Made by a program: the position numbers and the translations under genes. A stretch of DNA of 23,607 bases from NCBI GenBank assembly GCA_959600635.1, contig CAUGMN010000042.1, forward strand, positions 1-23,607, written 5' to 3'. The stretch is from QAMX01 sp003149835 (GTDB lineage: Bacteria > Bacillota > Clostridia > Oscillospirales > QAMX01). This document shows, one piece after another, positions 13,877 through 21,198 of this stretch. The notes beneath the pieces were generated by a model. That model ran no database searches. It was not told where the DNA came from and saw nothing but the letters and a program-made list of their open reading frames with translations. The stretch's first letter is position 1. Every line of letters begins with the position of its first letter.

Positions 13877-14992
13877 TCAAACCGATGCCAGCTCCAGCAG
13901 GTGCTCTTCATTCCGCTTGACAAACAGCCGGTCCTCTTTGGTCCAGAACTGCGGCCGGCCGCGGTTTTCGTTGCATGGCCAGGGGTGAATGGTCACGTCG
14001 GCGCGGAGGTGCTCGGATTTGATCAGCGAGAACAGGCGGTCGGCGTCGTCCATTCCGCTGTTGGCAATGATGACAAGCCGCTTGTCGATGCCGTTTTCGA
14101 CGAGTTGCTCCACCGACATCTGCCCGGCGTTGATGCCGCGGATGTGCGGCGTCCGGTTGATGGCCGGGATGGCTTTGGAAAAATCTCCGCAGGAGTGAAC
14201 CGTGAAGCCGCCGAAGACTTCGCCGATTTTGGAGTGGAACGGCGCGTAATAGGCCTCGTAATAGTCCGGCGAGACCATGACCATGCTGTCCGCCGAAAGC
14301 GTCGCACCGCAGTCCTCGGGAATCCAGTCCCAGGCGAATAAGTGCGTACCGATGAAGCGCTCCTGCCCGATCACCTCTTTCTGCGCGTTCCAGAAGTTGA
14401 TGAAAGCGTCGGAGGTCAGGGTCAGCAGCCTGAAATAACGGTCGGGATCCACATAGGCGGCCGCCAGGAGGTTGTCATACCCCCAGAGCTGCCCGGCCAC
14501 ATCGACGGGCCCTTGCATATCGGTCACATGCACAGGTATCTGTCCGTCGGTTTCCTCGACAAAGTATTGCTCCATCCGGAGCCAGCTCTCCGCGAGGCTG
14601 CCCGGCAAAACCCTGGCGGGCTCTAAACGGTCGAGATCCTCCGGCGTGTGAAGCAGCCGCACACAGGAATAATCCGAACCGACCACAACCTCTTTGGCGC
14701 CGAACATGCTCGGAATTGTCGCCTGACGGCAGCCCGTAAAGAACGCCGGGATGAAATCGTCGGCAAAGAAGCCGCGCCAGATAAATTCGTTCAGAGAGCG
14801 CATCAGCCGCTGCTCGGGCGTGTCCACATCGTCGTAATAGGCGACGGTGAGCGGGTAAGCCACAAAGGGCAGACGGTCGAGCGGCTCTTCCCCGTGCCAG
14901 AGCCGGCGCCAGCGTTCCTTGCTCTTCTCAAGTCGCGATTTGGGATACAGCTCGTTGATCTGATCCAGCTTGCGTTTGATTTCATCCCGCAT
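13877..14992 (-). CDS. Uroporphyrinogen decarboxylase-like (UroD/MtaA superfamily) protein
   Basis: A 371-aa protein of the URO-D/methylcobamide:CoM methyltransferase superfamily. It shows the TIM-barrel pattern HVTDMQGPVDVAGQLWG, an acidic DWIPEDCG loop, SADSMVMVSPDYYEAYYAPF, and HSCGDFSKAIPAI with His266-x-Cys268, the zinc-site motif of the MtaA branch, then IRGINAG. True HemE proteins have an N-terminal substrate-binding Arg motif that I do not see, so heme synthesis is unlikely. Related genes in gut Clostridia occur beside sugar-degradation genes with unknown substrates. The start ATG at 14992 follows GGAGGGGG; the longer in-frame version (15019) has no ribosome site. First gene of the leftward operon, about 45 nt downstream of the transcription start predicted from its promoter. 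Confidence 0.82.
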   Translation of the reverse strand: MRDEIKRKLDQINELYPKSRLEKSKERWRRLWHGEEPLDRLPFVAYPLTVAYYDDVDTPEQRLMRSLNEFIWRGFFADDFIPAFFTGCRQATIPSMFGAKEVVVGSDYSCVRLLHTPEDLDRLEPARVLPGSLAESWLRMEQYFVEETDGQIPVHVTDMQGPVDVAGQLWGYDNLLAAAYVDPDRYFRLLTLTSDAFINFWNAQKEVIGQERFIGTHLFAWDWIPEDCGATLSADSMVMVSPDYYEAYYAPFHSKIGEVFGGFTVHSCGDFSKAIPAINRTPHIRGINAGQMSVEQLVENGIDKRLVIIANSGMDDADRLFSLIKSEHLRADVTIHPWPCNENRGRPQFWTKEDRLFVKRNEEHLLELASV

Positions 14993-15037
14993 ATAAATTC
15001 CCCCTCCGGTTGCCCGCAATGCGTATAGGATAGCGTT

Positions 15038-15066
15038 ATTATAGCAATGCCGGATGAATTATGCAA
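15038..15066 (-). promoter_or_regulatory. Promoter of the UroD-like/ARH/GH9 operon
   Basis: On the minus strand, TTGCAT (15066-15061) and a perfect TATAAT (15043-15038) are spaced by 17 bp. I see no obvious operator palindrome or cre-like site next to it. Confidence 0.75.
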
Positions 15067-15301
15067 GACTCTGTTTGGAGCGATGTAAAGATTTTCGGGA
15101 ACAAAACTGCTTCTTATCTTTTAGATGCGATTGTAAATGGTATGTATGCACTGTATCATGCGTCCTTGTTCAGCCAAAGGGGGGATTGGAAGCAAAATAG
15201 CGGACAATTGATCGGCAGAAATATGGACAATGATATCACCGGTTGCCAGGTTAGCTTTCCGATTCATTGCATATGGCGAATACATTGCGGTTTCCTGGGT
15301 A
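15067..15301. other. Intergenic stretch without recognisable gene
   Basis: Lies between the promoter of the leftward operon and the tRNA-Ala terminator. One 101-codon open frame crosses it but runs into the tRNA terminator, lacks a ribosome site and has no recognisable domain. Only short imperfect repeats are seen. Confidence 0.5.
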
Positions 15302-15351
15302 AAGCAAAAGACCGTTACTCCGATACGCTTGGTATCAAAATAACGGTCTTT
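15302..15351 (-). terminator. Intrinsic terminator of tRNA-Ala
   Basis: Arms AAAGACCGTTA (15307-15317) and TAACGGTCTTT (15341-15351), with an inner GATAC/GTATC stem, lie 4 nt downstream of the tRNA on the minus strand. The stem is followed there by a TTTTGCTTT tail. Confidence 0.85.
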
Positions 15352-15354
15352 ATT

Positions 15355-15430
15355 TGGTGGAGATGAAGGGATTCGAACCCTCGACCCCTACGTTGCGAAC
15401 GTAATGCTCTCCCAGCTGAGCTACACCCCC
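15355..15430 (-). tRNA. tRNA-Ala (anticodon CGC)
   Basis: The minus strand folds as a cloverleaf: acceptor GGGGGTG/CATCTCC, including the G3-U70 wobble recognised by alanyl-tRNA synthetase, D-arm GCTC/GAGC, anticodon stem TTACG/CGTAG with loop TTCGCAA, and T-loop TTCGAAT. Anticodon CGC reads GCG. The CCA end is encoded (15357-15355). Confidence 0.96.
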
Positions 15431-15449
15431 ATGCCGCAAACACTTATTT

Positions 15450-15477
15450 ATTATACCACGATTTTGGCTTTTGTCAA
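15450..15477 (-). promoter_or_regulatory. Promoter of tRNA-Ala
   Basis: On the minus strand, consensus TTGACA (15477-15472) and TATAAT (15455-15450) are spaced by 16 bp, about 20 nt before the mature 5' end. Confidence 0.85.
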
Positions 15478-15539
15478 GAGCTTAACCGCATTTTTTTTGC
15501 AGAAATTTGGGAGAAGGCTGACTGAGCAGAATCTGAACG

Positions 15540-15592
15540 GCGTTTGCTTGCCGCCGCGTCGCCGCTTTGCGGCTGCGGCGGCAAGCAAACGC
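15540..15592. repeat. Long GC-rich hairpin downstream of the ABC exporter gene
   Basis: Perfect 18-bp arms (15540-15557 and 15575-15592) with an inner GCCGC-TTT-GCGGC stem form a 53-nt hairpin. It starts 46 nt past the exporter stop on the minus strand. No T-tract follows on either strand. It may protect the 3' end of the exporter mRNA or pause transcription. Confidence 0.8.
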
Positions 15593-15638
15593 TCTGTCTC
15601 AAAGCGCGCCTCCGTTTCCTGACGGCGCGGAATGCGGG

Positions 15639-17384
15639 CTATACGGGCGTCCCCGTACTCTGTCCCCACTGGACGCGGCAGAGCTTGGCATACAGGCCGT
15701 TCTGAGCCGCCAGTTCGCGGTGCGAACCCTGTTCAACGATACGGCCGTTTTCCAAAACCAGAATTTTATCCGCTTTCATAACCGTGGAGAGCCGGTGCGC
15801 GATGACGATGACGGTGCGCGTCCCGGCCAGAGCGTCGATAGCCTGCTGAATCTGCGCCTCGGTTTCGGTATCGACGGCTGAGGTGGCCTCGTCGAGGATG
15901 AGAATCGGCGTGTCGCGCAGAATCGCGCGGGCGATCGAGATTCGCTGCTTCTGCCCGCCGGACAGCCGCACGCCGCGCTCGCCGACGACGGTTTCATAGC
16001 CTTCCGGCATCTGGCGGATAAATTCGTCCGCAAAGGCGGCCTGCGCGGCGCGGACGATATCGTCCATAGAGGCGTTTTCCACCCCGTAGGCGATATTCTC
16101 GGCGATCGTGCCGTTGAACAGGAAAATATCCTGCAACACCATAGAGATGTTGCCTCGAACGGAAGCGACCGAGGCGTTTTTGATATCGCGGCCGTCCATG
16201 AGAATCTGCCCTTCCTGCGGGTCATAGAAACGCTCGGTCAGCGCGACAACAGTCGATTTGCCGACGCCGGTGGGGCCGACGATGGCGATCATTTCGCCGG
16301 CCTTTACAGAAAAGGAGACGTCTTCAAGCACGGGCTCCTCCGGCAGATAGGAAAATTTCACATGCCGGAATTCCAGCGCGCCGCTGACCCGCCCCAGCGG
16401 CGCGGCGCCCGGCTCATCCTGAATCTCAATATCGGCGTCGAGCACCTCAAAGACGCGCCGCCCGCCGGCAAAGGCGGTCTGGACGTCCTCCACCAGCCGC
16501 GCCAGAGCGGCGAGCGGCTGATAAAAGAGGCTCAGGTACATAAAGAATCCGATGATATCGGCGGTGCTCATCCGCCCCTGCATGGCGAGCCAACCGCCGA
16601 CGGCGACGACAATGACCGTGCCCATAGAGGTGATAAACTCGACGGTCGGATGAAAAATGGCGTTTGCAAAGTTGGCGTGGATGTTTACATAGCTGTAATG
16701 CCGGCAGGCGCGCCGCATTTTGTGCAGCTCGTTTTCCTCTTTTCCAAAAGCCTGAATCTCCTTCATGCCGGAGAGATTGTCCTGTACGGCGCCGTTGAGG
16801 TCGCCTAAAACCTCCTGATTGATCCGGAAAAGCGGCGCGACTTTTTTTGAAAAGATCACGCTGGAAAACAGCACAAACGGCACGGGAATCAGCGTCAGCA
16901 GCGCCAGCAGAGGATCAATCAGGAAAATCATCACCGCGACGCCGAAGATGACGAGCAGATTGCTGATCAGATCTGGCAGCGCGTGGGCGATCAGCACTTC
17001 AAGCTGACGGCTGTCGTTAATCATGCGGCTCATGAGCTGCCCGGTCTGTTTGTCCTGATAATAGCGCAGGGAGAGCTGTTGCAGCTTGTCGTAGATGCGC
17101 AGCGTCAGCTCGCCTACAAACGACCACGCCGCGACATGGCTGACATACATGCTGATAAAACGGAACACAGCCCTCAGCAGATAGGAGGCTGCGAGGATGG
17201 CCGCATAGGTGAGGATCACCCGCATCTGCGGCGTATCGGGCAGCGAGAGATAGGCGGTCACCCGACGGACGATCTCCGGCGTGACCAGATTCATCAGCGT
17301 CGCCCCGAGCAGGCCGAAGATCGCCAAGGCCAGCTCTCCCCAATGCTTTTTCGCCATGATCAGAAAACGTCTTGCCATTTTCAT
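15639..17384 (-). CDS. ABC exporter half-transporter (fused membrane + ATPase domains)
   Basis: A 581-aa half-transporter that must pair with itself or a partner. Residues ~15-295 are the six-helix exporter membrane domain (ILTYAAILAASYLLRAVFRF, LLVIFGVAVMIFLIDPLLAL, YLSLFYQPLAAL). The ATPase domain has Walker A GPTGVGKST at 370-378, signature LSGGQ at 474-478, Walker B ILILDEATS at 494-502 and switch His530 (IAHRLS). This is the MsbA/LmrA/MdlB type, exporting lipids, drugs or peptides; no C39 peptidase domain is attached. The start ATG at 17384 has GGAGGAG 6 nt upstream; the 27-residue longer frame has no such site. It is monocistronic here: the usual second half-transporter of Clostridia (mdlA/B-like pairs) is not adjacent. 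Substrate cannot be told. Confidence 0.93.
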   Translation of the reverse strand: MKMARRFLIMAKKHWGELALAIFGLLGATLMNLVTPEIVRRVTAYLSLPDTPQMRVILTYAAILAASYLLRAVFRFISMYVSHVAAWSFVGELTLRIYDKLQQLSLRYYQDKQTGQLMSRMINDSRQLEVLIAHALPDLISNLLVIFGVAVMIFLIDPLLALLTLIPVPFVLFSSVIFSKKVAPLFRINQEVLGDLNGAVQDNLSGMKEIQAFGKEENELHKMRRACRHYSYVNIHANFANAIFHPTVEFITSMGTVIVVAVGGWLAMQGRMSTADIIGFFMYLSLFYQPLAALARLVEDVQTAFAGGRRVFEVLDADIEIQDEPGAAPLGRVSGALEFRHVKFSYLPEEPVLEDVSFSVKAGEMIAIVGPTGVGKSTVVALTERFYDPQEGQILMDGRDIKNASVASVRGNISMVLQDIFLFNGTIAENIAYGVENASMDDIVRAAQAAFADEFIRQMPEGYETVVGERGVRLSGGQKQRISIARAILRDTPILILDEATSAVDTETEAQIQQAIDALAGTRTVIVIAHRLSTVMKADKILVLENGRIVEQGSHRELAAQNGLYAKLCRVQWGQSTGTPV

Positions 17385-17486
17385 GTGATGCTCCTCCGGT
17401 AAACGCCCGCGTCCTGCGGGCGGATTTGCAGCTCGGTAACGAAAAGACAGCCCATACGCCGACAACGTATGAGCTCAGAGCCAAAG

Positions 17487-17527
17487 TTACATGAATGTAA
17501 TTATATCTGCTTTTTTGGAAAAGTCAA
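17487..17527 (-). promoter_or_regulatory. ABC exporter promoter with overlapping palindromic operator
   Basis: On the minus strand, TTGACT (17527-17522) and TATAAT (17505-17500) are spaced by 16 bp. The palindrome TTACAT-GA-ATGTAA (17487-17500) touches the -10 box and covers the expected start site, a typical repressor-binding position. The regulator is not encoded next to it. Confidence 0.7.
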
Positions 17528-17584
17528 GTGGATGACAGGCGAGAGGCATCGGCGGCTCAATCGGACCGCAAGAACCCTTTCGGG

Positions 17585-17613
17585 TTGACATATGAGATCA
17601 TTTGTGCTATGCT
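17585..17613 (+). promoter_or_regulatory. Probable promoter of the unknown gene at 17741
   Basis: TTGACA (17585-17590) and TATGCT (17608-17613) are spaced by 17 bp. The leader would be about 120 nt and shows no riboswitch that I recognise. The region 17528-17740 is otherwise featureless. Confidence 0.6.
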
Positions 17614-17740
17614 TACCGCACCAAAGCTTTTCGGTTGGATCGGCAATACGCTGTTTTTCAGATGAGAAAACGAATCAAAACGCCAGCCTGTCTCGTGCGC
17701 GGAGCGTATCGACCAAATTCAGTGAAAGAGGGCAAACGCA

Positions 17741-18841
17741 ATGAAAAAACTCCTTGAAATCTCTCCGTTTCCTGCCGGCGCGCAGTCGGACGGCTTTTTC
17801 GCCGCGCTAGCGAGCGCTGTTTTGCCGTGCCTCGGCATCAAAGAGGAATCGCCGTACTGGTGCTCGCCCAAGGGCGCATACTGTACGGGCTGCGGCGGCT
17901 GCGGGGACAGATCCAATCTCCAAAAGCATCAGGAGATGATGTATCATACGCTGCTGGCGGCAAGCGGAGCCGCGTTTACCTTCGATTATCCCGAAGACGA
18001 CAGCGTCGCATATCACACCATGCCCGGCATTCCGCTCGGATGGCGCTGGGAGGAGCCGTTTGTCGCCGATTTGGCCGACTTTGCGGGCCTTTCCTACGAG
18101 CGGTATACAGCTCAATCGGTATCTGAAATGCTGGACGCGATTCGGAAAAGCGTCGATTCGGGCTATACCGCGCTGGTCGCAGATCACGGCCAATGGAAGG
18201 AAGCGTCTGAATGGGCGCGCTGCTGGAATGTCGTCTGCGGCTATACCGACGACGGGCTGCTGGTCATGCGTCCCGGCGGAGAAATCGCCGAGGAACGCGG
18301 CGGCACGCACGAGGATTGGATTGTCTTTACCGGCAGGGCACGGCGAAAACAGACGTATCGGGATATCCTTGAAAAAATATGCGCTGTTCTGAGCGACCAA
18401 TCGCATGACCGCTTGGAGCAGTTGATTGACGAATCGTTATCCGATGTGACCCCGGAAAACGCGGAAAAATTGGCTCACATGACGATGGGGATAAACGGCG
18501 TGCCGATCGAATCCCGCTGGCATGCGGCGGAGGCTTTTTGCTCCTGCGACAATCTCCTGTCGGGGATGACGGAGAATCAAGCCCTGAAAAGTAGACTGTG
18601 CGAGCTGTTTTTTAAACGGTATATAGCCAACGACAGCGGCGAAACGCACGGTACCGGATGGAAAATATGGGGCGCTCTCGGCGTCGGACCCGCAACGGGA
18701 TATATGCCGACGGATGAGTCCTATGCTTTGATACAAAGGCCGGAGGTGCAGGCTGAGCTGAAAAGGCTGTTTCAGATCGTCTTCGCAAACGACCGCGCCG
18801 TCGCCGATGGAATCAGAGCGGCGCTGGCGAATTTGTCATAG
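17741..18841 (+). CDS. Unknown protein, possibly C39/BtrH-like N-terminal half
   Basis: A 366-aa soluble protein that I cannot name with confidence. The N-terminal ~205 residues have the layout of papain-like C39/BtrH-type domains: an opening segment with Gly-Phe-Phe-Ala, a Cys cluster (YWCSPKGAYCTGCGGCGD), a middle part SGYTALVADHGQWKEASEWA, and a closing CWNVVCGYTDDGLLVMRPGG followed by EDWIVF. In that fold the last motif would carry the His/Asp pair, but here the His is not obvious, so it may be non-catalytic. The C-terminal half (~210-366) is helical. No signal peptide is seen. Start ATG is preceded by AAAGAGGG. It is a single-gene unit with its own promoter and terminator. Confidence 0.7.
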   Translation: MKKLLEISPFPAGAQSDGFFAALASAVLPCLGIKEESPYWCSPKGAYCTGCGGCGDRSNLQKHQEMMYHTLLAASGAAFTFDYPEDDSVAYHTMPGIPLGWRWEEPFVADLADFAGLSYERYTAQSVSEMLDAIRKSVDSGYTALVADHGQWKEASEWARCWNVVCGYTDDGLLVMRPGGEIAEERGGTHEDWIVFTGRARRKQTYRDILEKICAVLSDQSHDRLEQLIDESLSDVTPENAEKLAHMTMGINGVPIESRWHAAEAFCSCDNLLSGMTENQALKSRLCELFFKRYIANDSGETHGTGWKIWGALGVGPATGYMPTDESYALIQRPEVQAELKRLFQIVFANDRAVADGIRAALANLS

Positions 18842-18873
18842 CAGAAAAAGACGGTAGTCCGCGATCAAAACAA

Positions 18874-18915
18874 AGCCGGCGAACGTTTTCTCTGACGTTC
18901 GCCGGCTCTATTTTA
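18874..18915 (+). terminator. Intrinsic terminator after the unknown gene
   Basis: Perfect 13-bp arms AGCCGGCGAACGT (18874-18886) and ACGTTCGCCGGCT (18895-18907), followed by CTATTTT. Confidence 0.85.
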
Positions 18916-19242
18916 GTCGCTTTTATCGGGGCGAATCTGTTTCATGGGCGTTAAGCGGTTCGGACGCACGGCTGGGCGGCGAAAGCAACCGAAAAGATCG
19001 CTCGCCCTGAAACGGACGCTTCAAAGCAGAGCGGCCGCAGGCGCGGGCCGGGAAGGCCGCCGGACGGTATTTCCAAGACAGGGGAGAGCGCCGAAAATCG
19101 CGCGTTTTCCAATTTCAAGGCGAACACAAGCACGCAGGGCCGTCAAGCCAACCGGCAGGGGTCGCCAACGCGGGAGGATCAAGCGGCCGTCGGCTTTCAG
19201 ATGGCATCCGGGACTGAAAAAGTGCAGTCAAAAGCGCCGGCG
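18916..19242. other. Intergenic stretch without recognisable gene
   Basis: About 330 bp between two convergent genes. A 100-codon plus-strand frame (18944-19246) is Arg/Lys-rich, has no ribosome site and overlaps the end of the convergent gene, so I do not call it. No terminator for the DUF4838 gene stands out. Confidence 0.5.
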
Positions 19243-20964
19243 CTAAATCTCGTCGGGGCGGTTGGCGTCATGCGGGATTTCCTTTGCCAGCTCGTATAAG
19301 CCGCTCATCTCCTTCATCCGCTGCCTGGCCTCGGGTAGCTTGTTGCGTTCGGAGACGAGCAGGACGCCCAGATACTGCACGCGGTCGAAGAAACGGTCGA
19401 TGGCTTCGTCGCGGCCGGGCGAGCCTTTCGGCGTGTACATCAGCTCCATGAACATCAGGCTGAGCCGCGACTGCTGAACGCGGCGGAGAATCTCCGGCGT
19501 TCCGGCAAGGCGCTCGGCCGCATCGAAGCAAGCCTTGCCGAATTCGATGATCTCCGGCGTAATATACGGCACGGGCAAATTGCAGAAGCAGAGCAAGGGG
19601 AGATTTTCATCGCGGATTTTAGCGCGCAGCACATCGAGATAGCGTTTCAGCGGCGCGCCGGCCGGGCCGAAATACGCGGCCATAAACTCGTTGATGAGCT
19701 GCTCGGTGTTGAGCGACGGGTTCCACAGCAGCTTGGCGAAGAGATACGCTTTGAGCTCCTCAAAGTCAAGCCCCGGCGTGTCGTAGACGCCTTGCGCAAA
19801 GATACCGGTGATGTGGTTTTCGATGAGAGAGCGAATATTCGGGGCGATGGTGTCGTAATTGGGGAAGGTCATCGCGTAATGGCGGAAATTGGTGACATAA
19901 TCCCAGATATAGAGCCGCGGACAGACGCGGTACCACTCGGCCAGCAGGTCCGGGTCGCGGAAGCAGGGGCGGATGATGACGTTCCGGCGCGCCTTGACAT
20001 GTTTCGGCGGCTGTATGGAATAGGCGTAGGCGATGGTGTCGATCGAGGCGTAGGGAAATTCCTCCTCGATGGCCTCGGCGATTTTGTTGACGAAATGCAG
20101 GATCGTACCCGAGTGTCCGCCCTCGTATTCGTCCACCTTGCGGCATTCGTCGCAGAGACAGGGCAGCATGGTCTCCGGCGTCGTCCCGTCCATCTGCGAC
20201 ACGGAAACGATCGTGGCGTCCGGATGCTCGCGGAGCCAGGTTTTGACCTGCTCGGTCGCAATTCGAAGCACGTCCGGATTGGTGAGACAGAGCTGGGCGC
20301 GGCGGCCGGTCGCCCGCGTCCCGTCGGCTTTCAGAGAGTAGTATTCGGGGTGGGTCTCCGCGTATTGCTCCGGCGGGACAAGCGCCTGAAACGTATGACA
20401 GAAGCCGTGCCAGCGCACGGCGCCGCCGTGTTTCTCCGCCAGCGGCGCGTGGCCGCCGTTGACGCGGTTGCGGGCGCACCAGTCGGCGCTGTGGCAAGGA
20501 TTGTAGTAGAACACTTCGCGGTATTCCAGCGGAGGATGATAGGAATGCGTTTTTACGGGAAGAATGACGGAATCCCTGCGCGGCACATGCGTCAGCGAAG
20601 GCGTAAAGAAACGCACGCCGCATTCGTTTTCGAGAAATTCGTAAACAGAATAGAGCGTCCCGCGTAGGCCGCCGCCGGCGATGACGACCCGGTCCTCCCG
20701 AATTTGATACCAGACGTCCTCGCCACCGGCGATGTCCTTTGGACAGCCGCAGTCATCAGAGGTACGGAGTGATTCGCCGATGACGATCTCGTAGCTGGCG
20801 GGGAAAACGCTGTCGGAGATGATCGGAAGGCGCGCGCCGCAGAGCTGTTCAAAGAACATGGCGAACTCCTCCGCCGCGTACCGGACGGAGGGCGAGGGGT
20901 CCGACGCGAGCACAATTTTCCATGGGCTGTATCCGCCGGCGAATAAAACGCATTGCTGAGCCAT
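19243..20964 (-). CDS. DUF4838-family glycoside-hydrolase-like protein
   Basis: A 573-aa protein of the DUF4838 type. The N-terminal ~115 residues resemble the GH67/GH20 N-terminal alpha-beta domain (WKIVLASDPSPSVRYAAEEF, SYEIVIGES, LRGTLYSVYEFLENECGVRFF). Next comes a TIM-barrel-like region (SVSQMDGTTPETMLPCLCDEC, IDTIAYAYSIQPPK, LYIWDYVTNFRHY, PNYDTIAPNI, then GIFAQGVYDTPGLDFEELKAYLFAKLLWNP) and a helical tail. Such proteins are common in polysaccharide-utilisation regions, and an uncharacterised glycosidase activity is suspected. No signal peptide is seen. Start ATG at 20964 follows AAAGGA at about 10 nt spacing. Single-gene transcription unit with its own consensus promoter. It shares a likely glycan theme with the GH9 operon 4 kb away. 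Confidence 0.85.
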   Translation of the reverse strand: MAQQCVLFAGGYSPWKIVLASDPSPSVRYAAEEFAMFFEQLCGARLPIISDSVFPASYEIVIGESLRTSDDCGCPKDIAGGEDVWYQIREDRVVIAGGGLRGTLYSVYEFLENECGVRFFTPSLTHVPRRDSVILPVKTHSYHPPLEYREVFYYNPCHSADWCARNRVNGGHAPLAEKHGGAVRWHGFCHTFQALVPPEQYAETHPEYYSLKADGTRATGRRAQLCLTNPDVLRIATEQVKTWLREHPDATIVSVSQMDGTTPETMLPCLCDECRKVDEYEGGHSGTILHFVNKIAEAIEEEFPYASIDTIAYAYSIQPPKHVKARRNVIIRPCFRDPDLLAEWYRVCPRLYIWDYVTNFRHYAMTFPNYDTIAPNIRSLIENHITGIFAQGVYDTPGLDFEELKAYLFAKLLWNPSLNTEQLINEFMAAYFGPAGAPLKRYLDVLRAKIRDENLPLLCFCNLPVPYITPEIIEFGKACFDAAERLAGTPEILRRVQQSRLSLMFMELMYTPKGSPGRDEAIDRFFDRVQYLGVLLVSERNKLPEARQRMKEMSGLYELAKEIPHDANRPDEI

Positions 20965-21039
20965 ACTTCCAGTCCTTTCTGCATCACCGTATTTTGGTAA
21001 GAGCGCCGGAAACCATCTGTCCGGCCGCCGTTTAGGTCT

Positions 21040-21067
21040 ATTATATCATGCGGAAAAGTTCTGTCAA
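21040..21067 (-). promoter_or_regulatory. Promoter of the DUF4838 gene
   Basis: On the minus strand, consensus TTGACA (21067-21062) and TATAAT (21045-21040) are spaced by 16 bp, giving a leader of about 70 nt. Confidence 0.85.
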
Positions 21068-21134
21068 GCGAATGGAAAAGGTGTGCGGAATCTGGTAAAC
21101 ATGATTCGCGCGGGACAGGCCGCGGCGGAGGCAT

Positions 21135-21176
21135 AAGAAAAAACCGGCGCCCGCCTGAATGATGCGGGCGCCGGTT
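21135..21176 (-). terminator. Intrinsic terminator of the antiporter gene
   Basis: Perfect 13-bp arms (21142-21154 and 21164-21176, AACCGGCGCCCGC type) are followed on the minus strand by a T-rich tail (21141-21135). They start about 22 nt after the antiporter stop. Confidence 0.88.
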
Positions 21177-21198
21177 CTCCGCAGGGAAAAGGGGAGAA

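Noticed and set aside
15061..15366. 101-codon plus-strand frame
   Set aside because: Runs through the tRNA-Ala terminator into the tRNA; no domain or ribosome site.
18944..19246. 100-codon plus-strand frame, very Arg/Lys-rich
   Set aside because: No ribosome site, starts right after a terminator, and overlaps the end of the convergent DUF4838 gene.
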